Below, one piece after another: positions 8,037 to 16,431 of a stretch of 61,532 bases of DNA. This DNA is from Puia dinghuensis (GTDB lineage Bacteria > Bacteroidota > Bacteroidia > Chitinophagales > Chitinophagaceae): NCBI GenBank assembly GCA_026225275.1, contig JAMFSL010000089.1, positions 1 to 61,532 of the forward strand. The letters are read 5' to 3'. The notes under the pieces are model-generated. The model saw only the letters and a program-made list of their open reading frames with translations. It did no database searches and was not told the DNA's origin. Numbering within the stretch: the stretch's first letter is position 1; every line of letters begins with the position of its first letter. The position numbers were made by a program, and so were the translations under genes.

Positions 8037-8298
8037 TTTTTCCTCCGGAACTTGCTTTGATTAATTGCACCAATAATAGTACAATGACCAGCAAAGGTAA
8101 GGCCCAGGAAAGAATCGGAAAAGTAAGCTTCAGCCATTTATCTGCCTTCACCCCAAGGAATAGGGATAGGCCCACCGATGCCGCCACCTGGGTAGAAAGT
8201 CCCAGGTAACGTGTCCACTCACGGCGGCCATCTCGATCATCCGGCCCCGTTGTCCCGTCCTTACCCTTATTGCTATCAGGCTGTGGCGACCTCTGCAT
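8026..8298 (-). CDS. AtpZ/AtpI-family membrane protein
   Basis: About 90 residues from the ATG at 8298, chosen over an upstream in-frame ATG at 8358 because it shortens the overlap with bactofilin. A hydrophilic N-terminus is followed by GLSTQVAASVGLSLFLGVKA, DKW and a second hydrophobic segment ending LVQLIKASS. The first helix, the G-x-x-x-D-K-W/L turn and the two-helix design are those of AtpZ (formerly AtpI-like), which assists F-type ATP synthase assembly and divalent cation transport. It overlaps the stop of bactofilin by 23 bases and the next gene by 11. Confidence 0.72.
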   Translation of the reverse strand: MQRSPQPDSNKGKDGTTGPDDRDGRREWTRYLGLSTQVAASVGLSLFLGVKADKWLKLTFPILSWALPLLVIVLLLVQLIKASSGGKNGK

Positions 8299-8725
8299 GT
8301 TTAATCTCCCTCTTGAACTCGGCAGCAGCAGGCTTTCCGTTCGAAGCATTGGTTTCAACAGCAGGCGTCATATGACATTCCCCATTGAAATTCGCTGTCG
8401 GTTCGATCTGCAGCTTGGTGGCCTGTATATTGCCATTTACCTGGCTCCCACCCTTCAACTGCAACAGATCCTTCACCTTGATCGTGCCTGTAACCTTCCC
8501 CATGATATCGGCCTGCTGACCATTGATATCACCCTGAACTACTCCATTCGCGCCAATGACGACTTTCGCAGAACAGTGAATGTTGCCTACCAGGGCGCCG
8601 TCAATACGCAGATCACCGTTGCTGGTGATATCGCCTTTCATAGTGGTTCCAGCGCCGATCAGGCTGGTACTCGTGCCGACGGATGCTTCTACTGACATCC
8701 CGTCTTTGGTTTTTCCGTTGAACAT
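8276..8725 (-). CDS. Bactofilin (polymer-forming cytoskeletal protein)
   Basis: 149 residues. The core, about residues 20-120, is a right-handed beta-helix of short repeats with glycine turns (LIGAGTTMKGDITSNGDLRI, DGALVGNIHCSAKVVIG, GVVQGDINGQQADIMGKVTG). It is flanked by disordered tails, the usual bactofilin plan. Bactofilins polymerise without nucleotide on the inner membrane face and organise cell-wall enzymes. The gene lies 11 bases behind a membrane protein that matches the N-terminal part of the M23 peptidases usually paired with bactofilins, which supports a role in local peptidoglycan remodelling. Confidence 0.9.
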   Translation of the reverse strand: MFNGKTKDGMSVEASVGTSTSLIGAGTTMKGDITSNGDLRIDGALVGNIHCSAKVVIGANGVVQGDINGQQADIMGKVTGTIKVKDLLQLKGGSQVNGNIQATKLQIEPTANFNGECHMTPAVETNASNGKPAAAEFKREIKHAEVATA

Positions 8726-8736
8726 AGTATCAGATT

Positions 8737-9132
8737 TTAGTCATTAATTTTCTCAGGCTTTGGCATCGTCAGGGTCGTCGTGTCCAGCTTTACCGTCGTA
8801 TTCCCCCCTAAAACTCTGCGTATACTCTCCAGGTACTGATCTTTATACCTTACCTCCGTCTCTAACGAATCAGTCCGTATTTTTAGTTCACGAAGATCCC
8901 TTGTATTACTCACATCTCCATAACCCGGAATATACAGCTTCAACGGGGTGAAAACGATCAATGCCACCGTTAATCCCGTCAACAATACAAAAATCGTGCA
9001 GAGAAAAATATAGACGCTCAGGCGGGAGAGTTTGAAAGTCACCACTTCTTCATAGGTATCGTCATTCATGACAACCAGCCGGTAGCGGTTCTGAAGACGT
9101 TTCAAGGTGGAGTTGGCATCGAATTTGGCCAT
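8737..9132 (-). CDS. Membrane anchor module of an M23 peptidase, without the peptidase domain
   Basis: 131 residues from the ATG at 9132 (MAKFDANSTLKRL). A basic cytoplasmic segment (LQNRYRLVVMNDDTYEEV) and FKLSRLSVYIF lead into a transmembrane helix (about 45-65), then FTPLKLYIPGYGDV and a short coiled coil (DLRELKIRTDSLETEVRYKD). This is the N-terminal half of a well-known Bacteroidota M23 (LytM) endopeptidase architecture, but the gene ends before any HxxxD or HxH zinc motif, and none appears downstream. It may be a natural stand-alone membrane partner of bactofilin. Confidence 0.6.
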   Translation of the reverse strand: MAKFDANSTLKRLQNRYRLVVMNDDTYEEVVTFKLSRLSVYIFLCTIFVLLTGLTVALIVFTPLKLYIPGYGDVSNTRDLRELKIRTDSLETEVRYKDQYLESIRRVLGGNTTVKLDTTTLTMPKPEKIND

Positions 9133-9243
9133 ATATTGGATTGACAATGCGCAGCCCGGACCCCCGGTGCATTTTAGTAAAGATAATAAAATAAAATATC
9201 CAAAAACGAGTTATTGGAATATTACTTTTGCCGGCAATTCAAA

Positions 9244-9369
9244 GAGACGCGGAAGCGTCTCGACCGCGACCGGAGGTCGCGAACGAGGATTTGCCGGTGG
9301 CAAAGCCGAAGTTCATAATCATTAGCGTTTTGCTGGAAAGGGGTACTTTTATCTATAGCCCTTTCCAGC
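9244..9369 (+). repeat. Structured intergenic element, copy A
   Basis: Parts in order: hairpin GAGACGC-GGAA-GCGTCTC (9244-9261); hairpin CGCGACC-GGA-GGTCGCG (9265-9281); motif GCGAACGAG (9279-9287); hairpin TTTGCC-GGT-GGCAAA (9290-9304); CGAAGTTC (9307-9314), whose GTTC can pair with the GAAC of the motif; AATCATTAGCG; and an 11-bp inverted repeat (9332-9342 with 9359-9369, GCTGGAAAGGG) around a 16-base loop. The order recurs in copies B, C and D with different stem sequences. It fills the divergent space ahead of the porW-like gene, 27 bases from its start codon. Confidence 0.65.
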
Positions 9370-9396
9370 ACATACAAAAGGACATCAAAGGACATC

Positions 9397-12300
9397 GTGA
9401 CGTATAGTAAGATTTTGCTATCAGGGATACTCTCGTTTCTGTATCTGACCACCATAGGACAGGTAGGCGTCGACTATGACCTCAAAAAACCCAAAAAATG
9501 GGAAAACCGCACTCTCGCTTCCGAAACCGCCAATAACGGCAAAAAATTCAGAAAATTCCGTCACTTCGTCCAGAACAACATCACCCACTATAACTACTAT
9601 TACAACAGCAACGAAAAGGTCAAGCTGATCATCGCCCGCGCCAAACTATCCTTTAAAGAAGACTATAGCCGCCTCCTCCCCTTCTATAATTATACCCTCG
9701 ATGCCACGGCCGCTCAGAAAAAAGATCTCGACTCGGTCATCTATAAGTGCACGATGGGTATCCTCATCCATGATACCCGCAACGACTGGACGGATAACCT
9801 CTACCTGCTGATGGGCGAGACGTACTACCTGAAAAAGCAATACGACTCCGCCGCTATCACCTTTCAGTTCATCAACTGGGCCTTCGCCCCCAAGGAGAGC
9901 GACGGGTACGCCATCCCCATAGGCAGCAATTACAACGCCGACGCAGGAGGTAATAATAGTATCGTCAGCACCGCTGAAAAACAAAAGCCTCTCGAAAAAT
10001 TTTTCCAACTGCCACCCCCGAGCCGTAATGACGCCCTGCTCTGGAAAATACGGACCGAGCTCGCCAAAGACGATTATATAGGAGCCGCCAGCCTGATCGA
10101 GGTCCTGGCCCGCGACCCTCAGTTCCCACCCCGCCTTCAACCGAATCTGCAGGAAGAAAGGGCCCTCTATTTCTACAAACAGAATGTCTACGATAGCGCC
10201 GCTTATTTCCTCGAAAGGGCACTCCCCGCCGCCGGCACCCGGGAAGAAGGCGCACGCTGGGAATACCTGATCGCCCAGCTATACGAAAGGCTGGGCCAGT
10301 CCTACGAGGCCAAAACTTTTTACGAAAGGGTCATCGCCCACACCTACGACCCTATCCTCGAAATCTACGCCCGGTTGAACGCCATCCGCCAGAATAAAGA
10401 AGGTGGAGCGGATTATATCCAACGAAACATCGATGCTCTCGTCAAAATGGCTCACAAAGACCGCTTTGAATCCTATCGGGATATCATTTATTATACGGCC
10501 GCCCAGATGGAGCTCGAACGGCACAATATTCCCGGCGCCATCACCTTCCTTAACCTCTGCACTAAAAACTCTGCGCGCAATGGTACCCAGCGCGACAAAG
10601 CCTTCCTACAGCTGGGCAATCTCTCTTTCGAAGCGAAGGACTACCGAATGGCTAAAAGCATGTACGATAGCATCAACATGATCAGCCTTACCAGAGAGCA
10701 GGATGTCAGCTGGCTGCCCGATCGTAAAGCCGCCCTCACTATCATCGTAACCCAGATGCAGATCATGTACCGCCAGGACAGCCTTCAGCGTATCGCCGCC
10801 CTGTCCCCGCCTATCCGGGACGCCTTCCTCAAAAAGCTGGCTAGATATCTCCGCAAACAACAAGGCCTCCGCGACCAGGAGGAAGAAAACGGTACCGGCT
10901 CTAACAATACAAATAATAAGCAAATCCCCGACCTTTTCGGCACAGGGGCTAACGCCTCGGCGGCAGACTGGTACTTCAACAACCAGAACCTGAAAACCAG
11001 GGGGTACAGCGATTTCAAATCGAATTGGGGTAACCGGCCTAACGTCGACAACTGGCAGGTCTCCTCCATCATGAAATCCAACCTTGCGGCGACGAATGTA
11101 AAGAACAATGCCGGCTTCGGCACTGATGCCCAGGCCAAAGGCGCTTCCTCCTCGGGCATCGATTACAAATCCCTGCTGGCGAACGTTCCGACGACTCCTG
11201 AAAAACTAAAGAAATCCAATGACTCTATAGAAAAGGCACTCTTTCTCCTCGGGAAGACCTACCAGGAAGGGATAGCTGATTACGCTTACGCCATCAATGC
11301 CTACGACTCCCTGCTGTCGAAATTCCCTGCTACCTTGCAAAAAGAAGAGGCCCTGTTAAACATGTATTATTGCTATAAGAAACTGGGGGATGAGGCAAAC
11401 GCAGCCCGGATACTCGAACTGCTCAAACAGAAATTCCCCAAAGGCTCCTTTACCGCCAAAGCCGTCAATCCGGATTCCGCTAACGAGGCGAAGACCAGGC
11501 AAAAGGTCAACGCCACCCACCAATACGAAAAGATCTACAACGCTTTCATCGAAGGCAACTTCGACAGCGCTATCGCAATGAAAAAGGTGGCCGACAGCCT
11601 GTATGGCGACAAATACTGGACACCGCAGCTGCTCTACATTGAATCGGTTTATTTCATCCGCACACACCAGGATCCGCAGGCCAAAATGGTCCTCAGCCAG
11701 ATTATCGGCAAATTCCCGCACACACCTATGGCGGACAAGGCTACCACCCTGCTGGATGTACTCAACAGGCGCCGGCAAATTGAAGACTATCTCACCCACC
11801 TGCAAGTGAAAAAAGCCGCCGATGACGACAGCATCACCATCTCTAATTTCCCCACAGCCAGAGATTCCCTGAAAGGAACCCGGCTTGTGCGTAATGATTC
11901 GAATATGCTGAAGCAAGACGATACTTCTTCATGGGCCAAGGCGAAAGCAAGAGAACAGGCTTTGGCCAAAACAACCACTAAGCCCACGGTCACCTTACCC
12001 GGCATGATCAAAGTGGATAGCACCAACGGCGCCAATACGATCAAAATGGACGACTTTCAGCTGGCAGCCCTGCACCGTTACCAGGATTCCCTGCAGACAG
12101 CCATGGCCAAATCCAGTGCCGACTCGGCTCAAAAGGCTATCCTGAAACAACGCGCCGACTCTGTCCAGGCTGCGTTGAAGAAACTACAGGCAGATACTGC
12201 CCAGCTGGCGGCCAAACTGCGCACGATGAACTCCGCCTTTGCCCTTACCCCGGACAAACCACACTCGGTGCTCATCGTCATGAATAAGGTCGACCCAGTC

Positions 12301-12450
12301 TATGTGTCTGAGGCGAAGAATGCCTTCAACGGCTATAACCAGGAAAATTTATACAGCCAGTCCCTGACGGCGGATAACGCCTCGATCAGCGATAGCGTCA
12401 AACTACTCGTCATCAGCGGATTCGCGACAGATGCAGACGCACTCACCTAA
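9397..12450 (+). CDS. porW: PorW/SprE-like type IX secretion TPR protein (interrupted by a stop)
   Basis: 1017 codons from a GTG start at 9397; the start is supported by the signal peptide that follows (KILLSGILSFLYLTTIG). The N-terminal third (FRKFRHFVQNNITHYNYYYN, then RAKLSFKEDYSRLLPFYNY and TRNDWTDNLYLLMGETYYLK) followed by tetratricopeptide repeats, with a further TPR block after residue 600, is that of PorW/SprE, a periplasmic factor of type IX secretion and gliding. PorW is usually a lipoprotein, but no lipobox cysteine is visible here. The frame ends at TAA 12448-12450, yet the same frame continues with typical family sequence to 12618, so this stop is premature. Confidence 0.65.
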   Translation: MTYSKILLSGILSFLYLTTIGQVGVDYDLKKPKKWENRTLASETANNGKKFRKFRHFVQNNITHYNYYYNSNEKVKLIIARAKLSFKEDYSRLLPFYNYTLDATAAQKKDLDSVIYKCTMGILIHDTRNDWTDNLYLLMGETYYLKKQYDSAAITFQFINWAFAPKESDGYAIPIGSNYNADAGGNNSIVSTAEKQKPLEKFFQLPPPSRNDALLWKIRTELAKDDYIGAASLIEVLARDPQFPPRLQPNLQEERALYFYKQNVYDSAAYFLERALPAAGTREEGARWEYLIAQLYERLGQSYEAKTFYERVIAHTYDPILEIYARLNAIRQNKEGGADYIQRNIDALVKMAHKDRFESYRDIIYYTAAQMELERHNIPGAITFLNLCTKNSARNGTQRDKAFLQLGNLSFEAKDYRMAKSMYDSINMISLTREQDVSWLPDRKAALTIIVTQMQIMYRQDSLQRIAALSPPIRDAFLKKLARYLRKQQGLRDQEEENGTGSNNTNNKQIPDLFGTGANASAADWYFNNQNLKTRGYSDFKSNWGNRPNVDNWQVSSIMKSNLAATNVKNNAGFGTDAQAKGASSSGIDYKSLLANVPTTPEKLKKSNDSIEKALFLLGKTYQEGIADYAYAINAYDSLLSKFPATLQKEEALLNMYYCYKKLGDEANAARILELLKQKFPKGSFTAKAVNPDSANEAKTRQKVNATHQYEKIYNAFIEGNFDSAIAMKKVADSLYGDKYWTPQLLYIESVYFIRTHQDPQAKMVLSQIIGKFPHTPMADKATTLLDVLNRRRQIEDYLTHLQVKKAADDDSITISNFPTARDSLKGTRLVRNDSNMLKQDDTSSWAKAKAREQALAKTTTKPTVTLPGMIKVDSTNGANTIKMDDFQLAALHRYQDSLQTAMAKSSADSAQKAILKQRADSVQAALKKLQADTAQLAAKLRTMNSAFALTPDKPHSVLIVMNKVDPVYVSEAKNAFNGYNQENLYSQSLTADNASISDSVKLLVISGFATDADALT

Positions 12451-12618
12451 CTGCAGAACGTCCGCGCTCTCGCTCCACGCCAGATCGTACCCTGGCTGCC
12501 GGCCGACAAATACACCATCCTCATCATCTCGGCCACTAACCTGTCCGTACTGATGAACAATAAGGATATGTCAGGCTATCGCAAATTCCTGTCAGCCGCC
12601 TACCCGGGGAAATTTTAA
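12451..12618 (+). pseudogene. Detached C-terminal 55 codons of the PorW/SprE-like gene
   Basis: Directly after TAA at 12448-12450 the same frame runs on as LQNVRALAPRQIVPWLPADK, then YTILIISATNLSVLM and FLSAAYPGKF to TAA at 12616-12618. The codon use matches the upstream gene, and a 17-base inverted repeat (CCTTCGGC, C, GCCGAAGG; 12624-12640) directly behind 12618 marks the original gene end. One base change (for example TAA from GAA or CAA) would restore a 1072-residue protein. Confidence 0.6.
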
Positions 12619-12704
12619 CCCATCCTTCGGCCGCCGAAGGCTTGCCGTAGGCGCTGCCGAACCCTCATCCGGCACCCCATAACCCAGCACGAATTTTGAA
12701 CTAA

Positions 12705-12740
12705 TTAACACTGTTTTTAGGCCGCTTAACACTATTTTTA
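12705..12740 (+). repeat. Pair of 15-bp direct repeats ahead of the penicillin-binding protein gene
   Basis: TTAACACTGTTTTTA at 12705-12719 and TTAACACTATTTTTA at 12726-12740 are 21 bases apart start to start, about two helical turns, and 37 bases upstream of the start codon. The arrangement suits tandem protein binding or a duplicated promoter element. There is no other evidence. Confidence 0.35.
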
Positions 12741-12776
12741 CGAAGGCGACAAACCGCTATTACAAGAATAACTTAT

Positions 12777-15203
12777 ATGTCAGCTAAACTGGTCCCCGTA
12801 TTCTGGAAGGTTTTTCTCTATGGTCTCGGAGCCTTTATCCTTTTCCTCGTCCTGATCAACCTGGGCGTATTCGGTTCCCTCCCCTCCCTCAAGGAATTGG
12901 AAAACCCCTCCATTACGCTCGCCACCGAGGTCTTCGCAGAAGACGGCACCCCAATGGGAAAATATTATAAGGACAAAGGCAATCGCAGCAACGTCGAATT
13001 CAAGGATATCTCCCCCAATGTCGTCAATGCCCTCGTAGCCACCGAAGACGCCCGCTTTTACGAACATTCCGGTATCGATGGATACTCGGTCATGCGGGCC
13101 GTCCTAAAGCTCGGCAGGGACGGCGGCGGCAGCACGATCACCCAGCAGTTGGCCAAGAACCTGCTGGAACAGGGTTCTAAGAACTTCATGCGGCGATTTA
13201 TCGAAAAAATGAAGGAATGGATCATTGCCATCAAGTTGGAACGCAATTTCACCAAACAGGAAATCCTCGCCCTTTACCTCAACGAAGTGCCATTCGGCGA
13301 TAACGTCTATGGTATCCGCAACGCATCCCGCACATTCTTCGGCAAGGAACCCGACCGCTTGTCAGTCGACGAAGCCGCCGTACTCATCGGTATGCTCAAA
13401 GGTAACACCCTCTATAACCCGCGGCGAAATCCCAAAATGGCCATCGAACGCCGGAATACAGTCATTAACCAGATGGTGAAATACAACTATCTCGATAATA
13501 AGGAAGCCGCCGCTGATAAAGTTCTGCCCATTGACATGAGCAGCTATAAAAAAGTCGATGAGAATAACGGCCTCGCACCCTATTTCCGGGATGTCCTTCG
13601 TGAAGACCTCCGCAAATGGTGTAGGGACCATAAGAACCCCGCTACCGGCGAACCCTATAACTTGTATAACGATGGCCTGAAAATCTATACGACGATCAAT
13701 CCCCGCATGCAGCTCTATGCCGATGAAGCGGTGGCCAAACAGCTGCCCATACTGCAAAGGGCCCTCAGCGCGCAGGCTAATGTCCGCAAAGGACTCATCT
13801 GGAAAGATCACGCCAATACACTCGACGCAGCCATGCGCAACAGTGACCGCTGGCATGCACTGGAAGATGAAGGCAAGAGCGATGCCGACATCCGCAAGAC
13901 CTTCTTACAGCCTGTCGCCATGAAAGTCTTTGCCTGGAATTCCAAGCGGGAAAAAGACACCGTCATGACGCCCATGGACTCTATCAAATACTCGCAGGCC
14001 ATGCTGCAGACGGCTTTCATGGTCATGGACCCCGTTACGGGCGCCGTCAAAGCCTGGGTGGGCGGCATCGACTTCAAAACCTATAAATTCGACCATGTCA
14101 ACATCAATACCAAACGCCAGGTAGGCAGCTCGATCAAACCCTTTCTGTATAGCCTCGGTATCGAGGATTTCAACATGACGCCCGAGACGCAATGCGAAAC
14201 CAGTCAACAGTATTTCCCCGGCTTCGGTTACGTCCCCGCCCGGCCCGACAAACATGAAGGGGGTAGCATGACCATGGCCACAGGCCTCGCCTGGTCGATC
14301 AATGGGGTTGCTGCCTATATCATGAAGCAGGTCGGTCCCAAGCGCTTCGCCGAATACATCAATCAGATCGGCATCCCCACTAAGATTGATCCCTATCCTT
14401 CGATGGCCCTGGGCGCATGCGATCTCTCCCTCTTTGAAATGCTGTGGGGCTATACGATGTTCCCCGACGGCGGCTACAGCACGAAACCATACTATATTTC
14501 CCGGATCGAAGACAAGAACGGGAATGTCCTCGAACGCTTCGATACGCAAAGAAAAGAAGTCATCAGCCAAAACACCGCTTATACGATGGCCCGCATGATG
14601 CAGGGCACAGTAGACTTCGGCACGGCCGCCGGTCTCCGCAACCGCCTGGATATCGCCGAAATGGGCGGCAAGACAGGTACGACGAATGACAACGCGGATG
14701 CCTGGTTCATGGGCTACACTCCGCAGCTGTTGGCCGGCTCCTGGATCGGCTGCGACGACCGCTTTATCCGGCTGGAAGGCGGCCTTGGCTTTGGCGCACA
14801 GGCCGCACGCCCTATCTGGGAATATTTCTACAACAAGGTCCTCGCCGACAAGACCCTCGGCATCGACCGGCAGGCCAAATTCGTCCAGCCGGAAACGATG
14901 CGCAAAGAAATGATGTACGATTATCAGAACCTTATCGAGAAGACAGCCCCGCCCGGAGCAGAAGGCGCCAATGAAGGCAATGGCAAAGCCAATCAATATA
15001 TCGACAACAGCGCGCCTACTGTCCCCCTGGACTCCAAGCTTACTCCTGACGAACAGAAAATATTGAAAGAGGCGACTACTACCGAAAAAAGTAGTAGCCA
15101 GGGATCCATCAAGATCACCGTATCGGATGGGCAGCAACAACCGCCGCCTAAGAAAAAAGGTTTCTTCAAGCGACTGTTCGGAAATAAAAAAGAGAATAAT
15201 TGA
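12777..15203 (+). CDS. Class A penicillin-binding protein (PBP1a-type, GT51 plus transpeptidase)
   Basis: 808 residues. A short cytoplasmic tail and one transmembrane helix (about 8-30) precede the GT51 glycosyltransferase: catalytic E90 in ATEDARFYEH, then GGSTITQQLAKNLL and LYLNEVPFG. The transpeptidase follows with SxxK at S451 (QVGSSIKPF), SxN (AWSINGVAAY) and KTG (GGKTGTTND). The enzyme polymerises and cross-links peptidoglycan on the periplasmic side of the inner membrane. The last 90 residues are a low-complexity, lysine-ending tail (KKKGFFKRLFGNKKENN). The gene stands alone between the PorW-like gene and a small secreted protein, and all key residues are present. Confidence 0.93.
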   Translation: MSAKLVPVFWKVFLYGLGAFILFLVLINLGVFGSLPSLKELENPSITLATEVFAEDGTPMGKYYKDKGNRSNVEFKDISPNVVNALVATEDARFYEHSGIDGYSVMRAVLKLGRDGGGSTITQQLAKNLLEQGSKNFMRRFIEKMKEWIIAIKLERNFTKQEILALYLNEVPFGDNVYGIRNASRTFFGKEPDRLSVDEAAVLIGMLKGNTLYNPRRNPKMAIERRNTVINQMVKYNYLDNKEAAADKVLPIDMSSYKKVDENNGLAPYFRDVLREDLRKWCRDHKNPATGEPYNLYNDGLKIYTTINPRMQLYADEAVAKQLPILQRALSAQANVRKGLIWKDHANTLDAAMRNSDRWHALEDEGKSDADIRKTFLQPVAMKVFAWNSKREKDTVMTPMDSIKYSQAMLQTAFMVMDPVTGAVKAWVGGIDFKTYKFDHVNINTKRQVGSSIKPFLYSLGIEDFNMTPETQCETSQQYFPGFGYVPARPDKHEGGSMTMATGLAWSINGVAAYIMKQVGPKRFAEYINQIGIPTKIDPYPSMALGACDLSLFEMLWGYTMFPDGGYSTKPYYISRIEDKNGNVLERFDTQRKEVISQNTAYTMARMMQGTVDFGTAAGLRNRLDIAEMGGKTGTTNDNADAWFMGYTPQLLAGSWIGCDDRFIRLEGGLGFGAQAARPIWEYFYNKVLADKTLGIDRQAKFVQPETMRKEMMYDYQNLIEKTAPPGAEGANEGNGKANQYIDNSAPTVPLDSKLTPDEQKILKEATTTEKSSSQGSIKITVSDGQQQPPPKKKGFFKRLFGNKKENN

Positions 15204-15235
15204 TCCTCCATGAGGCCGGTGACATAATTGCTGAA

Positions 15236-15273
15236 TGTCCACTATCGGACGAAAGAACGTCCGGAAACGGACA
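15236..15273. other. Nested inverted repeat behind the penicillin-binding protein gene
   Basis: TGTCC, ACTAT, CGGACG, AAAGAA, CGTCCG, GAAAC, GGACA. Two concentric perfect stems (5 and 6 bp) are separated by a symmetrical 5-base internal loop, beginning 32 bases after the stop codon. No U-run follows, so if it ends transcription it is not a classical intrinsic terminator. Confidence 0.4.
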
Positions 15274-15331
15274 CTCACCAAAAGCTATCAAAAAATTATA
15301 GTACTCGCAATCAATGCGTTACAAGCCATAA

Positions 15332-15339
15332 TATCTTTG
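15332..15339 (+). promoter_or_regulatory. -7 box of the PepSY-like gene
   Basis: TATCTTTG matches TAnnTTTG perfectly. No TTTG lies about 20 bases upstream. It would give a leader of about 65 bases before the ATG at 15410. Confidence 0.35.
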
Positions 15340-15409
15340 GCATTGCATTCGTCATATAGGATACAGCTAGCGACCAGTTAAAAACATCATCACCTTTAAA
15401 AAAAAATTT

Positions 15410-15856
15410 ATGAAACGCTTATATATGGCAGTTATACTGCTGTTATCCATTTCTCTTACCAGCTTCGCTTCAAACACCTACAAGGCCCCTGGCTTTGTAG
15501 GAATCGAAAACTTCAACAAGACATTCCCTCAGGCTGTTATCACGGAATATAAAAGTAAGGGAGATTTTACAGAAGTAAGCTTTGTGTGGAACGGCTTAAA
15601 TTTAGTGGCCTTCTTTTCTGATGCAGGTGAACTCGTAGCCACCAGCCGCACGATCGCTTTGGCCAACCTTCCTGTGGCTGCCCAGCTCAGGATCAAAGCG
15701 AATTACTCCGATTATATTCCCCACAATGCTATAGAATTCGACGACGCCGAAAATGGCTTATGCTATTATGTGATCGTCGCCAATGAAAAGAAATCGCTGC
15801 TGTTACATGTAACAGCAGAAGGAACGATTAGTGTTTTTAAGAAAATGAGTAACTAA
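15410..15856 (+). CDS. Secreted PepSY-like small protein
   Basis: 148 residues with a signal peptide (MKRLYMAVILLLSISLTSFA). The mature part consists of one alpha/beta repeat (NFNKTFPQAVITEYKSKGDF, TEVSFVWNGLNLVAFFSDAG, ELVATSRTI) of the kind seen in the BLIP-like/PepSY-like domain of Bacteroidota periplasmic proteins, where lumenal residues bind other proteins or peptides. Its function is unknown. Its 3' end overlaps the converging rlpA gene by 4 bases. Confidence 0.6.
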   Translation: MKRLYMAVILLLSISLTSFASNTYKAPGFVGIENFNKTFPQAVITEYKSKGDFTEVSFVWNGLNLVAFFSDAGELVATSRTIALANLPVAAQLRIKANYSDYIPHNAIEFDDAENGLCYYVIVANEKKSLLLHVTAEGTISVFKKMSN

Positions 15857-16359
15857 TCCTGCCCTGTCTTGTCTTTAGTCAAATCATCGCCCGCCACCCC
15901 GGCGGGCTTTTTCTTGCCAAATACATCGATTCGTACCTTCGTCAGCCCCCGCCCGGCATACCCGAGCTGCGCAGCGGCAGCCCGGCTAAGATCGATCAGT
16001 CGCCGGTTACGTGGATGCATCTTGTCATTGATTTGCACGATCACCGACCGGTGATTACGGAGATTGGTCACCCTTATCCACGTGTGCATAGGCAACGTAT
16101 TGCTGGCCCCCGTTAATTTTTCCTGAGAAAATATCTCATCCGTATAGGTCTTACGGCCCTCAAACTTATTGGAATAATAACTCGCGATCCCATATTGTAC
16201 TTTGATCGCTCCGGCCGCACCGGCCTTCGATTTTATCTGTGCAGGCTCATGATGAACCCTCGGTAAGGCAGAATCGCCTATCGCCCGCTCTTCCCGGCCA
16301 AAAACGGCCACAGGCAAAAACAGGCAGGCAAGTAATCCTTTTCGAATTTTTGTTGACAT
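15853..16359 (-). CDS. rlpA: RlpA-family septal ring lytic transglycosylase-like lipoprotein relative
   Basis: 168 residues with a signal peptide (GLLACLFLPVAVFG) and a double-psi beta-barrel at about 52-150: QYGIASYYSNKFEGRKTYTD, LPMHTWIRVTNLRNHRSVIV, QINDKMHPRNRRLIDLSRAA. The family cleaves glycan strands lacking stem peptides or binds them at the division septum. The catalytic Asp is in the INDKMHP segment, where RlpA has NDRGPF-like sequence. No SPOR domain is present, so septal targeting by that route is absent. It is convergent with the PepSY-like gene. Confidence 0.82.
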   Translation of the reverse strand: MSTKIRKGLLACLFLPVAVFGREERAIGDSALPRVHHEPAQIKSKAGAAGAIKVQYGIASYYSNKFEGRKTYTDEIFSQEKLTGASNTLPMHTWIRVTNLRNHRSVIVQINDKMHPRNRRLIDLSRAAAAQLGYAGRGLTKVRIDVFGKKKPAGVAGDDLTKDKTGQD

Positions 16360-16431
16360 GGCGATTGGGTTTCGTTTTCAAAGGATGTGGATATCGTCCG
16401 CTTACTCCCAAATAGTGGGCCATATTCTCCC

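Noticed and set aside
9244-9281. Two strong hairpins read as a bidirectional terminator
   Set aside because: They lie between two divergent start regions, where no transcript needs to end, and form part of element A.
13905-15281. 458-codon open frame on the minus strand
   Set aside because: It is antisense to the penicillin-binding protein, whose motifs and codon use are clear; the frame has no recognisable domain and arises from GC-rich third positions.
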